64,000 nt of DNA, from assembly GCF_016808335.1 (NCBI RefSeq), contig NC_053153.1, positions 17,123,033-17,187,032 on the forward strand. Direction: 5' to 3'. The position numbers and the translations under genes are program-made. Position 1 is the stretch's first letter. Each line of letters opens with the position of its first letter. The stretch is from Panicum virgatum (taxonomy: Eukaryota > Streptophyta > Magnoliopsida > Poales > Poaceae). Shown here one piece after another: positions 47,401 through 58,400 of the stretch. Under the pieces are notes generated by a model. The model worked only from the letters and a program-made list of their open reading frames with translations, was not told the origin of the DNA and did no database searches.

Positions 47401-50400
47401 GGCAGCAGTGCCGGGCGCAGAGGCAGGGGCGCCCGCGCCCTGGGCTGCAGCAACGGCGTCTTGGGCCGCGCTCGCGCCCAGGGCTGCGACGGCAGCCGGC
47501 AAAAGAGGTGGAGGAGGGGCCCCGGCGCCCCCCGCTGCGGCAGCGAAGGCGGCAGCGGTGGAGGCAGGCAGCGGCGACCGAGCCCCCGTCCAGGCGCCCA
47601 GAGCAGAGCAGGGGCCGGCGGCCGGAGCAGATCCGGCGGTGCCCGCGGGCCACGACCGCGCGGCGCCGAGAGCAGGGGAGGCCGCGCCGTGCCCGGGCGT
47701 GGGCTGCAGTGGCGCAGGCTGCCCAGGCGGCGTGCCCACGGCCGCGCCCGCTCCCCCGGTGCCCGCGGCCACAACCATCGGGGCCAGGGCGGGCAGAGCA
47801 GGGACCGGCGGCGGCCCGACGGCGGCCGCGGCAGTAGGGCCTGTGCCGGGGGCCGCGGATCCGGCGGCAGGGGCGGCAGTGGCGCCCTGGGGCGGCCACG
47901 CGCAGGCCGCGCCCGCGCCCCCCGCGTCCACGGCCGGAGGAGCGCCGGGGGCGGCGGATCCGGCGGCGCCAGGGGCGCCAGAGACGGTGGTGGCGGCTGC
48001 TGGAGCAAGGGGCTGCCAGAGCGCCAGAGGAGCGGCGGGCGGCGCCAGGGCGGGGAGCAGAGCAGCGGCTGGCGCCAGGGGAGGAGAGGCGGCCACGAGG
48101 TGGGCCGCGGCGCCCGCGGTGGCGGCACCCGCGGCACCCTTTCGGGAAAGAGGAGGGGAGGGGCCGGCCGGCCATGGGGCCAGCGGCGGCGGCGGGATAA
48201 GGAACAGCAGCAGCAAAGGGAGGAAGGGAAGGAGGCGCCGGTGGCCGGCCAGCCATGGCGGCGGCGGCTAGAGGAAGGAGAAGTTAGCTGATACCATGTA
48301 TGAGAATAATGGCTTGTATTTCTCCAAACCCTAGAAGGGTGGGATATAGTTTCTATACATGGGCCTCTAGATGAGCCTCTATACATGGGCTCATATATAC
48401 ACCAACACGAATGTTTCAGATCTTAAATTTGTATTTTATTTCACACTCGCATTTGTGTGCTGTAGATGCTTTCTTTGGGTTGAGCTACAAATAACTAAGT
48501 ATACATAAAAAGGACACATTCTTACACTTAAAACACGCTATTAGCATGAGGCACTACAGTTTATTAGATGAGGTAATTTCTTTATTCAGGACACTGCGTG
48601 AGGCATGCACTTAACCATTCGTTTACAAAGTCTAGCCGTGGGCCGTAGATACTACATTAAACCTTACTGCATGCGGGCAGTTGTCATTGAATTAGACGCA
48701 CATTCTATGCACTATTTTAATGAAGTAAAAGATCTTAAATTTAAAAGGTGCTGGCATTTTTTTTTCTTAAAAAATGTGCTGTAGAAAGTATCTGGGCTTT
48801 TAGAATCCATGTAAAGCGAGTAGCTGCAACTCTAGTTTCACCATCAAAACCACATGTACCGCTAGTTACTTATCTGCAACTGACTGTAATTAATTTTGTC
48901 CACTATGCAGGTCCATTGGCAAACAACTCTAAGAGGTCCTGTAGTAGGAATATTGACAACTCAGAGGGTACTAATTGCTTCTGCAGATCTTGACATATTG
49001 TCAAGCAGCTCAACTAAATTTGATCGGGGTCTCCCATCAATATCCTTTTTTTATGAGTCTTGCATCTACCTCCCCCTTCTCTTTTTTCTTATCTTGTTAT
49101 ACAGAACTGTGCTAACATATTTATTATCTGTTGTAAATTGCCACATTACTTTGTTGAGTGCTTAACCACTTTGTACTATCGATCAATGTTGTGGGTTGGG
49201 CCAGCACTTATCTTCTCAAGTGCAACTGCTATAAGTATGCTTGGGTGGGACAACAAAGTCCGATCAATCCTCTCCACTAGCTTTCCTCATTCAGGTAAGA
49301 TCCATACCATACAGTTTTTTTATATGATCAACCTAAATTCTTTGTGATTCCTCCATTTCTGTTAGCATGCTATCGATCTGTTGTTTTTTTTTTCTTCTTC
49401 CTCAGTTTGCTGAACAGAACAATATGCCCTTTATATTTGCAGTATTACTTGGGGCATTGAACGACCGTTTGCTGCTTGTAAATCCAACGGATATAAATCC
49501 AAGACAGAAAAAGGGAGTGGAAATAAGGAGCTGTTTAGTTGGGCTTCTTGAACCTCTTCTTATTGGATTTGCTACCATGCAGCAACATTTTGAGCAAAAA
49601 CTTGATCTTTCAGAAGTTCTGTACCAAATAACCTCAAGGTATTTATTTATTTATTTGCTGGATTCCATTGTTCACTTTTTAGTATGGTTGTTAATTACTC
49701 CTATTGAATTTTAGCAGAGGTATGTTGCGTTTGTTAATGATTTGTGTTACTGTTCTAGTGAGCATAATCTTTCTCATACTTTTTGTTGGTTGGATCTCCA
49801 TATTCTGATTACATTGTATTTGTTGGTTCGCATTCTTGCAGGTTCGATAGTTTACGCATTACTCCAAGGTCATTGGACATATTAGCTAAAGGACCTCCTG
49901 TTTGTGGAGACCTTGCTGTATCGTTATCTCAAGCAGGACCTCAGTTTACCCAAGTGAGCTTAATCTATGCTTGTATTGACAGCATTTTCTCTTTCACTTG
50001 TGCTAATATTTCTTCCCTCACTGTTTTAGATTATGCGCTGCAATTATGCAATCAAAGCTCTTCGGTTCTCTACTGCTCTGTCAATTTTGAAAGATGAGTT
50101 CCTGCGTTCCAGAGATTATCCTCAATGCCCTCCCACTTCCCATCTGTTCCAGCGCTTCCGAGAGTTGGGATATGCATGTATAAAGTATGTTTTGCTGGCA
50201 TCTCTACCTTATCTTAATTAAGATACTGTCTCCAATTGTGTGGCTAAACTGCAAATGTTCACAACTTTTGTCCAGTATATCATTTTTTAATCAATCCAAT
50301 CTGAAGCATTTAAAGGTAGTTAATCTTTGTTTTTGGTTACATCTTATGAAAACCTATCTTAATACTTTAGACTTGAGACATGCCCTAAAGTTTGAACTTT

Positions 50401-53400
50401 CACAATGAGTGCCAACAAAACTTTTAATGAATTAGAGGCACTAAAAATGCACACAGAACTTTCAGAAATCAGAACTTTTTCCTAATTGTACTCTGTGATA
50501 TTCCCATGTTGCCCTGCACCAGACAGGATCCATAATCCATAGTAGTTGATTTTGTAAAATGTTCTGTGATGTGCTAGGTGCTCATCTAGCAAACTATCTG
50601 GTTGTCAGAAGGATTAGCAAAGTCGTATAGAGTTTTTGTTTATTCAATACAAAGCAATATGTTTGGTATATTGATGTCTATTGAATATAATATTTCTTGC
50701 TACTACTAATTGTGACATGTTAGGCCAAGGATGAATTTGAGCCCACAATTGTCCCATGTGAGTGGCATATGGCATGTGTTGGAGAATAATCCCACCTTGA
50801 TAGTTAAGGGTGAAATTCGCTAACATATAAACCCAAGTGCTAAATGCATTCCAACCCTCGGGTTAACCCTTTTATGTGAAGTGAGGACGGAAGCGTAAGT
50901 GGGGTTAGTGCGAGTATGTGTTTTAGTTAATGTGCAAGTAGGACTGAGCCATATTTGGGACCGGGGTATTACAATTTACATTAATTGTTGGAGTATATTG
51001 AGCCCATGTGTATAAAGGCCCATCTGGAGGCCCATGTATAGGTATTATATATACCCACCCTTCTAGGGTTGGAGGATTACAGGGCATTATTCTCTCCTAC
51101 ATTAATGCCTTTTTTACACTTGTCATATATTTTTTTCCTCTTTGTTAGCTCTTTGTGATACCCGTAGCTACTGATCGAGATCGCAGCGTGAGAAATCGAC
51201 AAGAGCAGCGCAAATTTGATAGGGTCTGGGGAGGGCGATGAACCCTGACACCCAAGAGCTGAGTCTATATTTTTCAGATTCGGAATAGTCCTCTCCCTCG
51301 ATACGGCACAGCCTATATGCTGGCCACACTCACCCCACTTCCCACCTGGGCCCACATGTCATAGCTATTACAAAATTACACCATTCTGAGAAATACGCTT
51401 TTACTAGATTCGTCTTTCCTGACTGAAGATGCAGTCGTGACACTCTTGTTGGCCATGTCTGGCCTAGACGAACCTGTTTGGGCCTAAAAGGCTATGTTGT
51501 TGTTTTGTGGACCATTGGTTTCCCTTTCCTTTTCTTTGATATCATTAAATTCTTTACACTTGGTATGAGTTGCCTGTCTTATTTTTGTTGCTTAAATTTT
51601 CTTCTATGCTGATTTTGAAAAGAGATATGCTCTCATAAGAATCATAGCATAACATTCAATACATATTTTCAGGTATGGTCAGTTTGACAGTGCAAAAGAA
51701 ACGTTTGAGGTTATTGCAGATCATGAGAGCATGCTGGATTTATTTATATGTCATCTGAATCCGAGCGCGTTGCGACGCCTTGCGCAAAAGTTGGAAGAAT
51801 CTGCTACAGATTCAGAGCTGAGGCGATACCTTGAGAGAATATTAAGAGTTCGTTCAACTGGATGGACACAGGGTGTCTTTGCCAATTTTGCTGCTGAAAG
51901 TATGGTACCTAAAGGTCCGGAATGGGCAGGTGGAAACTGGGAGATCAAAACACCTACTAACGTCAAGACTATACCTCAGTGGGAGCTTGCAGGAGAAGTC
52001 ATGCCTTACATGAGGACAACTGACGCGGGTATACCGTCTGTTGTTGCAGATCATATTGGTGTGTACCTGGGTGTGATGAAGGGCCGTGGTAATGTAGTGG
52101 AAGTAAGTGAAAAGAGTTTGGTTAAAGCTATAGCAGCAGCTAGTAGTGAGAGAACACAGTCGGTGTCTTCCGAATCAGCAGAGAGAAATAAGGCAATTGC
52201 TGGCAGTGATTCGGTTGGTGATACTCTGGCCAGGCAGCTTGGTGTCCAAATTGCATCTGCCGATGAACAGGCAAAAGCTGCTGAGGAGTTTAAGAAGACT
52301 TTATATGGTGTTGTTGATGATGGGAGCAGTGATGAAGATGAGTCAACCTCGAAGACTAAAAAGATACATATAAGGATACGTGATAAGCCGGCTGCATCTA
52401 CTGTTGATGTTAACAAATTGAAAGAAGCCACTAAGCAGCTAGGCTTGGGTCCTCCACTGAGTAGGACAAGATCATTATCAGGGACACCGCAAGAATTCAA
52501 TCAGGCTCCTATGCAGCCAGGAGGTCCAGCAGCAGCTGTTTCTCCAGCAATGCCAAATGCTGCAATTGATTTGTTTGGAACAAATACTTTAGTTCAACCA
52601 CAAGCACCCTCTGGTGCCACTGGCCCTGTTATTGCAGGCATGGGAGTGACGGCTGGACCTATCCCTGAAGACTTCTTCCAGAATACTATTCCATCACATC
52701 AACTTGCGGCTCAACTACCCCCTCCTGGAATAGTCCTGTCACGAATGGCTCAACCTGCTCCTGGAATGAATCAAGGACCAGTACCTAATCAAAACATGAT
52801 GGCTAACGTTGGCCTTCCAGATGGCGGGGTGCCGCCACAAGCACCACCGCAACAGTCCCAGTTTCCTCAGCAACCAGGCATTCCTATGGACAATATTGGC
52901 CTGCCCGATGGTGGTGTTCCTCCACAGAGCCAGCCACTTCCTTCACAACCCCAGACACTTCCTTCACAGCCACAAGACATTCAACCTGGCATTCCTGCTC
53001 CTTCACAGCCAATTGATCTCAGCGCTCTGGTGGAGGGGCCTGGAGCGGCAAAGCAAGCTGCTCGTCCTCCAGCACCTACTGCCGTGCGCCCTGGCCAGGT
53101 ACTATGTTTTTCCTGAAAAGAAATCTAATGGCTTGCGATTATTTCCCTGACACCCTCATCCATGGCTACAGGTACCACGGGGTGCTCCTGCCGCAGAATG
53201 CTACAAGATGGCTCTTGCTCACCTTGAGCAGAATCAGCTTACTGATGCACTATCTTGTTTGGATGAAGCATTTTTGGCCCTTGCAAAGGACCAATCACGT
53301 GAAGCTGATATCAAAGCCCAGGCCACTATTTGTGCTCAGTATAAGATTGCAGTTGCTTTGCTACAGGTAATTTAGTTTTTGATCTGGCGTGGAGACTTAA

Positions 53401-53951
53401 TAGGACGTGCCTCTAATGTGTGCTCAGTATAAGGTTGCAGTTGCTCTAGCTAAGTTTTGATTTCTCTGCAGGAAATTGCTCGCCTGCAAAGGGTTCAAGG
53501 CGCGGGTGCTCTCAGTGCTAAGGAGGAAATGGCCAGGCTATCTCGGCACCTTGCTTCCCTGCCCATCCAAGCCAAGCACAGGATCAACTGCATCAGGACT
53601 GCCATCAAGCGGAACATGGAGGTTCAAAACTATGCCTATGCCAAGCAAATGCTGGACCTTCTCTACTCCAAAGCGCCCCCAACGAAGCAGGACGAGCTCA
53701 AGAGCCTAATCGACATGTGTGTCCAGAGAGGACTGACAAACAAGTCCATCGACCCGTTCGAGGACCCCTCGCAGTTCTGCTCTGTGACCCTCAGCCGGCT
53801 CTCGACCATCGGCCACGACGTGTGCGACCTTTGTGGCGCCAAGTTCTCAGCGCTCTCCGCACCTGGATGCGTCATCTGTGGCATGGGGAGCATCAAGAGA
53901 TCTGATGCCCTCGCTGGTGGACCTGGACCTGTGCCCTCGCCCTTTGGCTAA
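35454..53951 (+). CDS. TWD40-1: TWD40-1, TPLATE/TSET complex subunit
   Basis: 24 exons, 1632 aa: 35454-35598, 36426-36535, 36887-37052, 37176-37276, 37387-37459, 37544-37685, 38195-38355, 38524-38648, 38734-38833, 39075-39171, 39317-39368, 39824-39925, 40006-40152, 40229-40400, 40494-40733, 40884-41038, 48911-49039, 49177-49294, 49443-49638, 49842-49953, 50030-50184, 51673-53098, 53172-53366, 53472-53951 (TAA). Phases agree throughout. The start MEWTTVQHLDLRH, the WD40 propellers (VSWLPTLRLLVTITKDGALQ), an alpha-solenoid half, a Pro/Gln-rich linker with repeated GLPDGGVPPQ, and a C-terminal CxxC-CxxC pair (Cys1591, 1594, 1606, 1609) match Arabidopsis At3g50590. The complex drives clathrin-mediated endocytosis at the plasma membrane. 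Intron 16 is 7.9 kb because of nested retrotransposons; intron 17 is AT-AC; intron 21 holds a solo LTR. An in-frame ATG at 35424 is possible but does not fit the family start. Confidence 0.95.
41227..41338 (-). repeat. 3' LTR of the copia element
   Basis: Partner of 48297-48407. The expected terminal TG next to the G-run appears replaced by the homopolymer. Confidence 0.88.
41431..43377 (-). pseudogene. Copia reverse transcriptase and RNase H, with stop and frameshifts
   Basis: RT: QLDVKNAFLHGTLSETVYC, SLYGLKQAPRAWY and the catalytic LLYVDDIVLT just before a TAG at 42333-42335 (family has Gln, CAG). RNase H: VYTDADWAGCPDTRRSTSGY, SRSSAEAEYRA, then a frameshift near 41725 after which another frame ends with the usual DIFTKGLPSSTF. 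Upstream a Pro/Ala-rich stretch with duplicated APGPPVVPCAA-like units precedes RT. Confidence 0.9.
43305..44386 (-). pseudogene. Copia integrase core, split by a TIR insertion
   Basis: Right part (44057-44386): YYLVVVDHFSHYSWTFPLR (first catalytic Asp region), then KAVQCNNGREFD (second Asp region). Left part (43305-43591): PYTSPQNGKAERMIRT with the catalytic Glu context. Between them the 465-bp element 43592-44056 with its duplicated GTCGAACT interrupts the GREFD codons. Removing it in thought rejoins the frame. Confidence 0.85.
43592..44056. mobile_element. 465-bp TIR element inside the copia integrase
   Basis: Ends CATAGTCACAAAGTTC and (reverse complement) CATAGTTACAGGATTC form imperfect inverted repeats; flanks GTCGAACT (43584-43591, 44057-44064) are an 8-bp target duplication, hAT-like in size. 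Subterminal regions carry several GGGTCGA/TCGAGGG motifs. No coding sequence. A Mutator-type assignment is possible if the duplication is read as 9-10 bp. Confidence 0.75.
44387..45189 (-). pseudogene. Copia protease region
   Basis: The frame 44422-45075 contains WIADSGASFHTT, the copia aspartic protease motif (D-S-G), then SCLPVTAVGS and the LISPQMVHNLFSIRQFT stretch that always follows in copia GAG-pre-integrase regions. It then loses similarity near 44450. In an active element it would process the polyprotein. Confidence 0.8.
45282..46682 (+). pseudogene. Copia gag (UBN2 type) with zinc knuckle, start of protease
   Basis: An Ala/Gln-rich coiled-coil-like N-terminus (from about 45285, start codon lost with the LTR deletion) leads to the UBN2 gag core WPILTRANYHEWSLLMKVKL, a frameshift near 45875, then GEQIEDFALRLTNLMEQM and RCVPKKYEQLVLSIETLLD. 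The zinc knuckle CLNCNRANHWARDC (C-x2-C-x4-H-x4-C) follows at about 46352-46394, and the last residues WYLDSGATHHMTGRRELF are the beginning of the protease. The sequence then joins the 3' LTR. Confidence 0.88.
46814..46820 (+). promoter_or_regulatory. TATA box in the 3' LTR of the nested element
   Basis: TATATAA in the plus direction, the same direction as TWD40-1; it could start transcripts inside intron 16. Confidence 0.55.
46941..48282 (-). pseudogene. Copia gag-region remnant, Ala/Pro-rich
   Basis: GC-rich leader and N-terminal coding region of the copia element up to the nested insertion. It is open in nearly all six frames (Ala/Pro- or Arg/Gly-rich peptides) so the true frame cannot be chosen. 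I do not see the UBN2-type gag domain or a zinc knuckle, here or right after the nested element, so gag is probably lost or deleted. Confidence 0.4.
48283..48296 (-). other. Primer-binding site of the copia element
   Basis: TGGTATCAG, complementary to the 3' end of initiator tRNA-Met, abuts the 5' LTR without spacer. Confidence 0.85.
48297..48407 (-). repeat. 5' LTR of the copia element
   Basis: Reads TG...CA in either orientation, 111 bp, about 90 percent similar by eye to the copy at 41227-41338. Very short for an autonomous copia element. Confidence 0.9.
49040..49176 (+). other. U12-type AT-AC intron in TWD40-1
   Basis: The intron begins ATATCCTTTT, the full U12 5' consensus, and ends AC after a TGCTTAAC branch-point box at 49159-49166, 10-12 bases upstream of the 3' end, as minor-spliceosome introns require. 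Joining at these borders gives GLPS then YRSMLWVGP in frame, as the family has; no GT-AG alternative restores this. Confidence 0.92.
50986..51101 (+). mobile_element. Solo LTR of the same short-LTR copia family in TWD40-1 intron 21
   Basis: 116 bp from TGTTGGAGTATATTGAGCCC to TTCTCTCCTACA, clearly homologous to the copia LTRs at 41227 and 48297 but on the plus strand, and flanked by TTAAT on both sides (50981-50985, 51102-51106). Confidence 0.92.
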
Positions 53952-55405
53952 ACTGGGGACTCTTCCTTTCTCCCTCACCTTTTCTGATTTTGTATCTATA
54001 GTGTGCAGTTTGCATTCGTTCCCATTTGATTGTTGTAGCTTGTATGTAGCCTTTTTGACGTGTAGCACGTTGGTGTTGAGAGAGCCATGTACACTTGTAT
54101 TTTGATTTGGATGTGATTGCACACGGTGTTGGCGAGCTAGCAATGTAAGGAAAGTCGAAGTGCCATTTGATTGAACATATGGGACGACATGAATCGTGAA
54201 CGTTGTGCGTACTCCAAAACTCGAGGAAATACACTTAATTGCAGGTGCTATTGGTGGTGGAGAGAATTATCTTGCATGCAAGTAAATGATGAGAGCTGTC
54301 GTTTGTCCGGGTATCATACTATCATGAGCGCCACCTGCATCTAACGATACAACTCTGTTCCAGTAGCAAACTTGTTACAGCCGCAACGATATGCTAAATA
54401 ACTGCTGCTCTAAACATGAAGTAGCCGCATGTTTCTCAACTACCGAAGAACAAGCAGACTCAGGAGGAAGATGACAGTCACTGTTCAAATAATGATCCAC
54501 GCTATACACTAAGAATGCTCAATTTTGCCCATCACCACTACAGCTAATCTAGACCTTGAGGACACATTTCTAATACTGGTGTAACTTGAATTCATAATAC
54601 TTCAAAGGTTCTGCTGATAAAATGGCAGTGACGAGAACTACAGCTTCTGAACACAGAAAAGATTGTGCAACCGTGCGAGACTCTAAGCAGAAAATAAGGC
54701 CATCCAATTAATTTTACTCCAGATTTGCAAGGCATCAGGTACCACTTCCAGAATCAGAAGCAGTCAAGTCCAGTGAAGTAAAACCAAATGAACAGGGAGT
54801 TTGCAGCAAACTGGAGAACAAGACTAATAACTACATACTACACATGGAGACGCTGGAATTCTGGAAACCAGGTATTCCTTCACCTAGAGACAGCAGATGA
54901 TACAACTGCAACTCTCAAGCTGGTAACGAGATACGCTGATTGCCTAACATAAAAAAAAACACCAGTTCAGAAGTCAATTCAAGAACCTCCAATTCAAATC
55001 AAAAGTACTTTCATTGGTTGGATATTTGTACAGCCAATCTTTGCAGCAAACCATGGCTTTAAGAGAATCAATTTCAGAAGTATACATGTACTCACAAATC
55101 AATTCAGTTAACTGATAATGGAAGTCAAAAAAAGATAATGCAAATGAAATTTGTCCGCCTTCTATATCCTTGATTTCATCAATAGAGATTGACATAATAG
55201 CTCCAACCATTCGGTGTATGCGAATAGCAAATGGCAATAATGGCTGGGTACACAAGACATTAAAACATGTATAACAGAAGACTGGTGTTTGATCTGCTCA
55301 CAATGTTCAGTGATAGCAGAACTGTGCTCCTCTTTTACAATTAGATTGAAATCCCCTGCAACTAATAATCCCACTCAAAGGGGAGGGGACCAAACAAACA
55401 AACCC
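53952..55405. other. Convergent 3' regions of TWD40-1 and ELP1
   Basis: 3' UTRs of both genes should meet here. A minus frame at 55162-55374 contains LLVAGDFNLIV, similar to a LINE endonuclease motif but too short and isolated to call. Nothing else recognised. Confidence 0.5.
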
Positions 55406-58400
55406 TCAAGGGGGAGACAATGCCTTGATTCGCCATGAACCAGTCTCGCTATGACCTGACCCATGAGCCCTCAGCATTCTTATATAATGCTCAAGGGTGT
55501 GAGCGTTCTCATCTACCTTGTCATTACTTACTGTATCCTCAGCCAACTTCACTGCAGCCCTTTGAGACACTTCAAAGTTATCTGCAGCCTGCTGCACCTG
55601 ACGGGCAGTTTCTTCTTTCCCCAGTTGTATTAGAACCACGAGAAGGCTCTTCAGCTCACTTTCGGCACTGCCTGTCAGTGCCATCCCCTTGAGATGCTCC
55701 ACAAGGGCCATCTCCTCCCCAGGACTGCATAAAGAAAGACATTGTCAGTCTGCACAACCGACAAACCCAAACCAACACCAAAAGTGCAGGTTGCCAACCT
55801 TCCAGCTCGTATCTTGCCACCTTTTTTTTGTCGCCTTGCTCCTCGTGACTTGCTGGCTCTGCTGGATATGACTGAGGCACTTGACTCCTTGGTTGACCTG
55901 TCCATACAGAATTCAGCGCTCCACACTGATGGGTAACTCGAGAAAGATAGAATTCAATCTCAGAATTCTTTCTAAAACAAAACAGAAACTATGTAGCAAG
56001 AAAGGATAACAAACAGAGACAACATGTGTTGTGCAACATCAAAATGGTGCAATCTTACCTTGTAGTATATGCGCTCATTTCACTGAAGCTAGTGCTCACT
56101 TCTGAAACGCTGTCATCTTCAACATCCATAAACCGATCTTCTGACTGGAGTTTGGCAGCAAGGGACAATCTCCTCTGCCGCACAGCCACATAACGTGATA
56201 CATATTTACCAACCTTCAAGAGTCCTTCCTGGTACTCAGATATCAGTGATGCAGCACAATCCAAAGCTGCATCTCTAACAGTTCCAACCAGATCATGCCT
56301 GCTAAGCATATAAGCAACTCTAAGAGCCTCTTCCCATTCTCTTGCCGTGATATAATAACTTACACCTCTCTCGGCATCTGAACAATACTCCAGTGCTACT
56401 CTAGCAGCATCTCCTCGCTTGCCGAGAGCTTGGAACTCATCACATAACTCATGTGCAAGCTGAGTAATTTCTTCCTTTTCTAACTCCAAAAGACCTGCAA
56501 CAGTAAACACACCTTTCCAGTCCCCACAAGCACGGTATGCTTTCAATGATTTCTGATATGACGAACAGCACTGGTAAGTCAATGCGGCATCTCCAAAGCA
56601 TTTCTCTTCAGAAAGATGGTCGCCCCATGCCTCAAGAATTTCATTCCTTTTATCTGATTCATTAAATAAATGGAGGCCCAGTGGGAACAGCTGAGGATTA
56701 GCATTAAGGAGCTTCATGCAATCCTCGTGGTACTCGTTACCAGCAGAAACAATGTTTCTGAGGGCACTCTCGTATCTTCCAAGCCTTAAATCAATCGTGT
56801 ATCTCATGACAGCAGGGGGAAGACATTCAAGACTCTTGAGAAAAGGGAGGAACTCTTTTGGATCTTTTTGGGAATTCAAAGCAACGATAGCAGCAAGATT
56901 CAGATCGTACAACCCCAAAGCAGCACCGAAAACAGCTTCAGTGTCCGTTAACCAAAGCAAGTGCTTCAAAGACTCTTCAGCAGAAGGGTAAAGCTTTCTC
57001 CTGGCATCATCGACACCACGAAGTTCCAATTCTCGAATTGCTTTTATTCTGTTTAGTGCTTCCTCCAATAATGGAGGTTCACTACGGGCTAAAGTGGTCA
57101 GTACACAAAGTTCTCTTGATGAGCTCTCTTCCATTTGTTCCTCAAGGGCTTTTCCAACTGCCATCAGTACAGAAGTGACTTTGTTGCACTCAGTATCAAC
57201 CATCGAGTCCGCACAGTGATCAGGAAAAGATATATAGGCTTCATACAATTTGCTGCTGGCATTGCTGTTCTTCATTGAGCAAACAAATTCAGTGATGTGG
57301 CTAAGGTTATTAACTTGTTTGACAAAATCTGCTGCTAACTTGATAAAAACATTACAACCACAATAATCAACAATGATATTGAAGTCTATCCGATGCCGCC
57401 TCACCATGTCCATTGCATTTTTGAAACGCCTCTGAGCCAATGCCTGAACAATTGAAACAAGGACCAGCTTTCTAGGGTAAGTACACTCTAAGTTACCACG
57501 TGTAGTTTGCATTATAACAGCTGCTTCATCACCATGGAGAACACCAACCAACTTTGCTCCCTTTTCCCACACAGTGATGTGCTCTTTGCTTTGCTTTCCT
57601 CGAGGATGGCTACTGACATGGCTGTCAACTGTCACCTCATTGTCTTTAAGAAAGATCTCATTGACATCCACAATGAATAGAAGATCTTTCTTAGTAGCCA
57701 CTAGTAAGTGGCTCATAACCCGCTCGGTGGTTCCATAAGCACTGGAGTAGAATGTGAAGCTGCTGCAGTTGTTGCTCAATAACCTTTTGCCCATATAAAG
57801 GTTGCTGTTATCATCAAGTCCAAAGAGAAAGGGTTGAGCCATACCATTTTCATGGCACAGAACTGCAGTCATCCAAGGACATGCTGCTGGAAAACCATTG
57901 TCAGAATCAACCTCACTGAATTGTGCTGACATTTTCAACAGATTTAAACTTGAACAGTACTCAGCAATCTTTCCTCCACTAATTTGAATGAAGGCGGAAC
58001 CTTCTTTTGCTGGATTTGGACAGACTCCAATCACCGCATTCTGCAATGGCACTTTCTTAGATACTCTAGCTTGCCAACCAGATGAAATCACTGAACCTGG
58101 CACAGAATCCTCTGGACATACAAGTTCAATCTCATTGATGGAAAACAGTGAATCATTTTTGTGTACCAGGTTACTAGTTTCACTGGACCCAATCGGTGTT
58201 GAACAGCAGTGTTCGCTATAGCAACAGATGCCAATCAAGGTGTGTGTATCTATCCAAGCAAGGTGCATACAGTTATCCAAAGTGAAGTCAGAACAGCAAG
58301 GGTCAACATTTATCCTGTTGCCTTCAAATTCTTCCCAAGTATCTGGTGCTGGAAGCTCCACTACACACAAGCTGCCATTTGAGAGATAAGCAGCCAAGTG

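Larger units (their letters stand above)
41227..48407 (-). mobile_element. Ty1/copia retrotransposon with 111-bp LTRs in TWD40-1 intron 16
   Basis: Short LTRs (TGTTGGTGTATAT...TACA in minus orientation) lie at 48297-48407 (5') and about 41227-41338 (3'). The element is flanked by CGAAT on both sides (41222-41226, 48408-48412). The primer-binding site TGGTATCAG directly follows the 5' LTR, and a G-run (plus-strand C-run 41339-41349) directly precedes the 3' LTR as polypurine tract. Order on the minus strand is gag-like low complexity, protease, integrase, reverse transcriptase, RNase H, which is the copia order. Two younger insertions lie inside (43592-44056 and 45195-46935). Subtracting them leaves about 5 kb. 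The coding part has stops and frameshifts, so it is inactive. Confidence 0.95.

Noticed and set aside
46866..48386. Open frames of 250-500 codons on both strands
   Set aside because: GC-rich low-complexity part of the copia leader and gag, open in most frames; one frame reads through the LTR and the nested element boundary.
49403..49442. Alternative upstream acceptor (CCTCAG) for TWD40-1 exon 19
   Set aside because: Use of it gives GTT-TGC-TGA, an immediate stop; the acceptor at 49441-49442 keeps the family sequence.
54974..55255. Additional small gene between TWD40-1 and ELP1
   Set aside because: 93-codon frame without domain in the region expected to be the ELP1 3' UTR.
55162..55374. LINE endonuclease fragment (LLVAGDFNLIV)
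   Set aside because: Only one short motif match; no reverse transcriptase or poly-A tail nearby.
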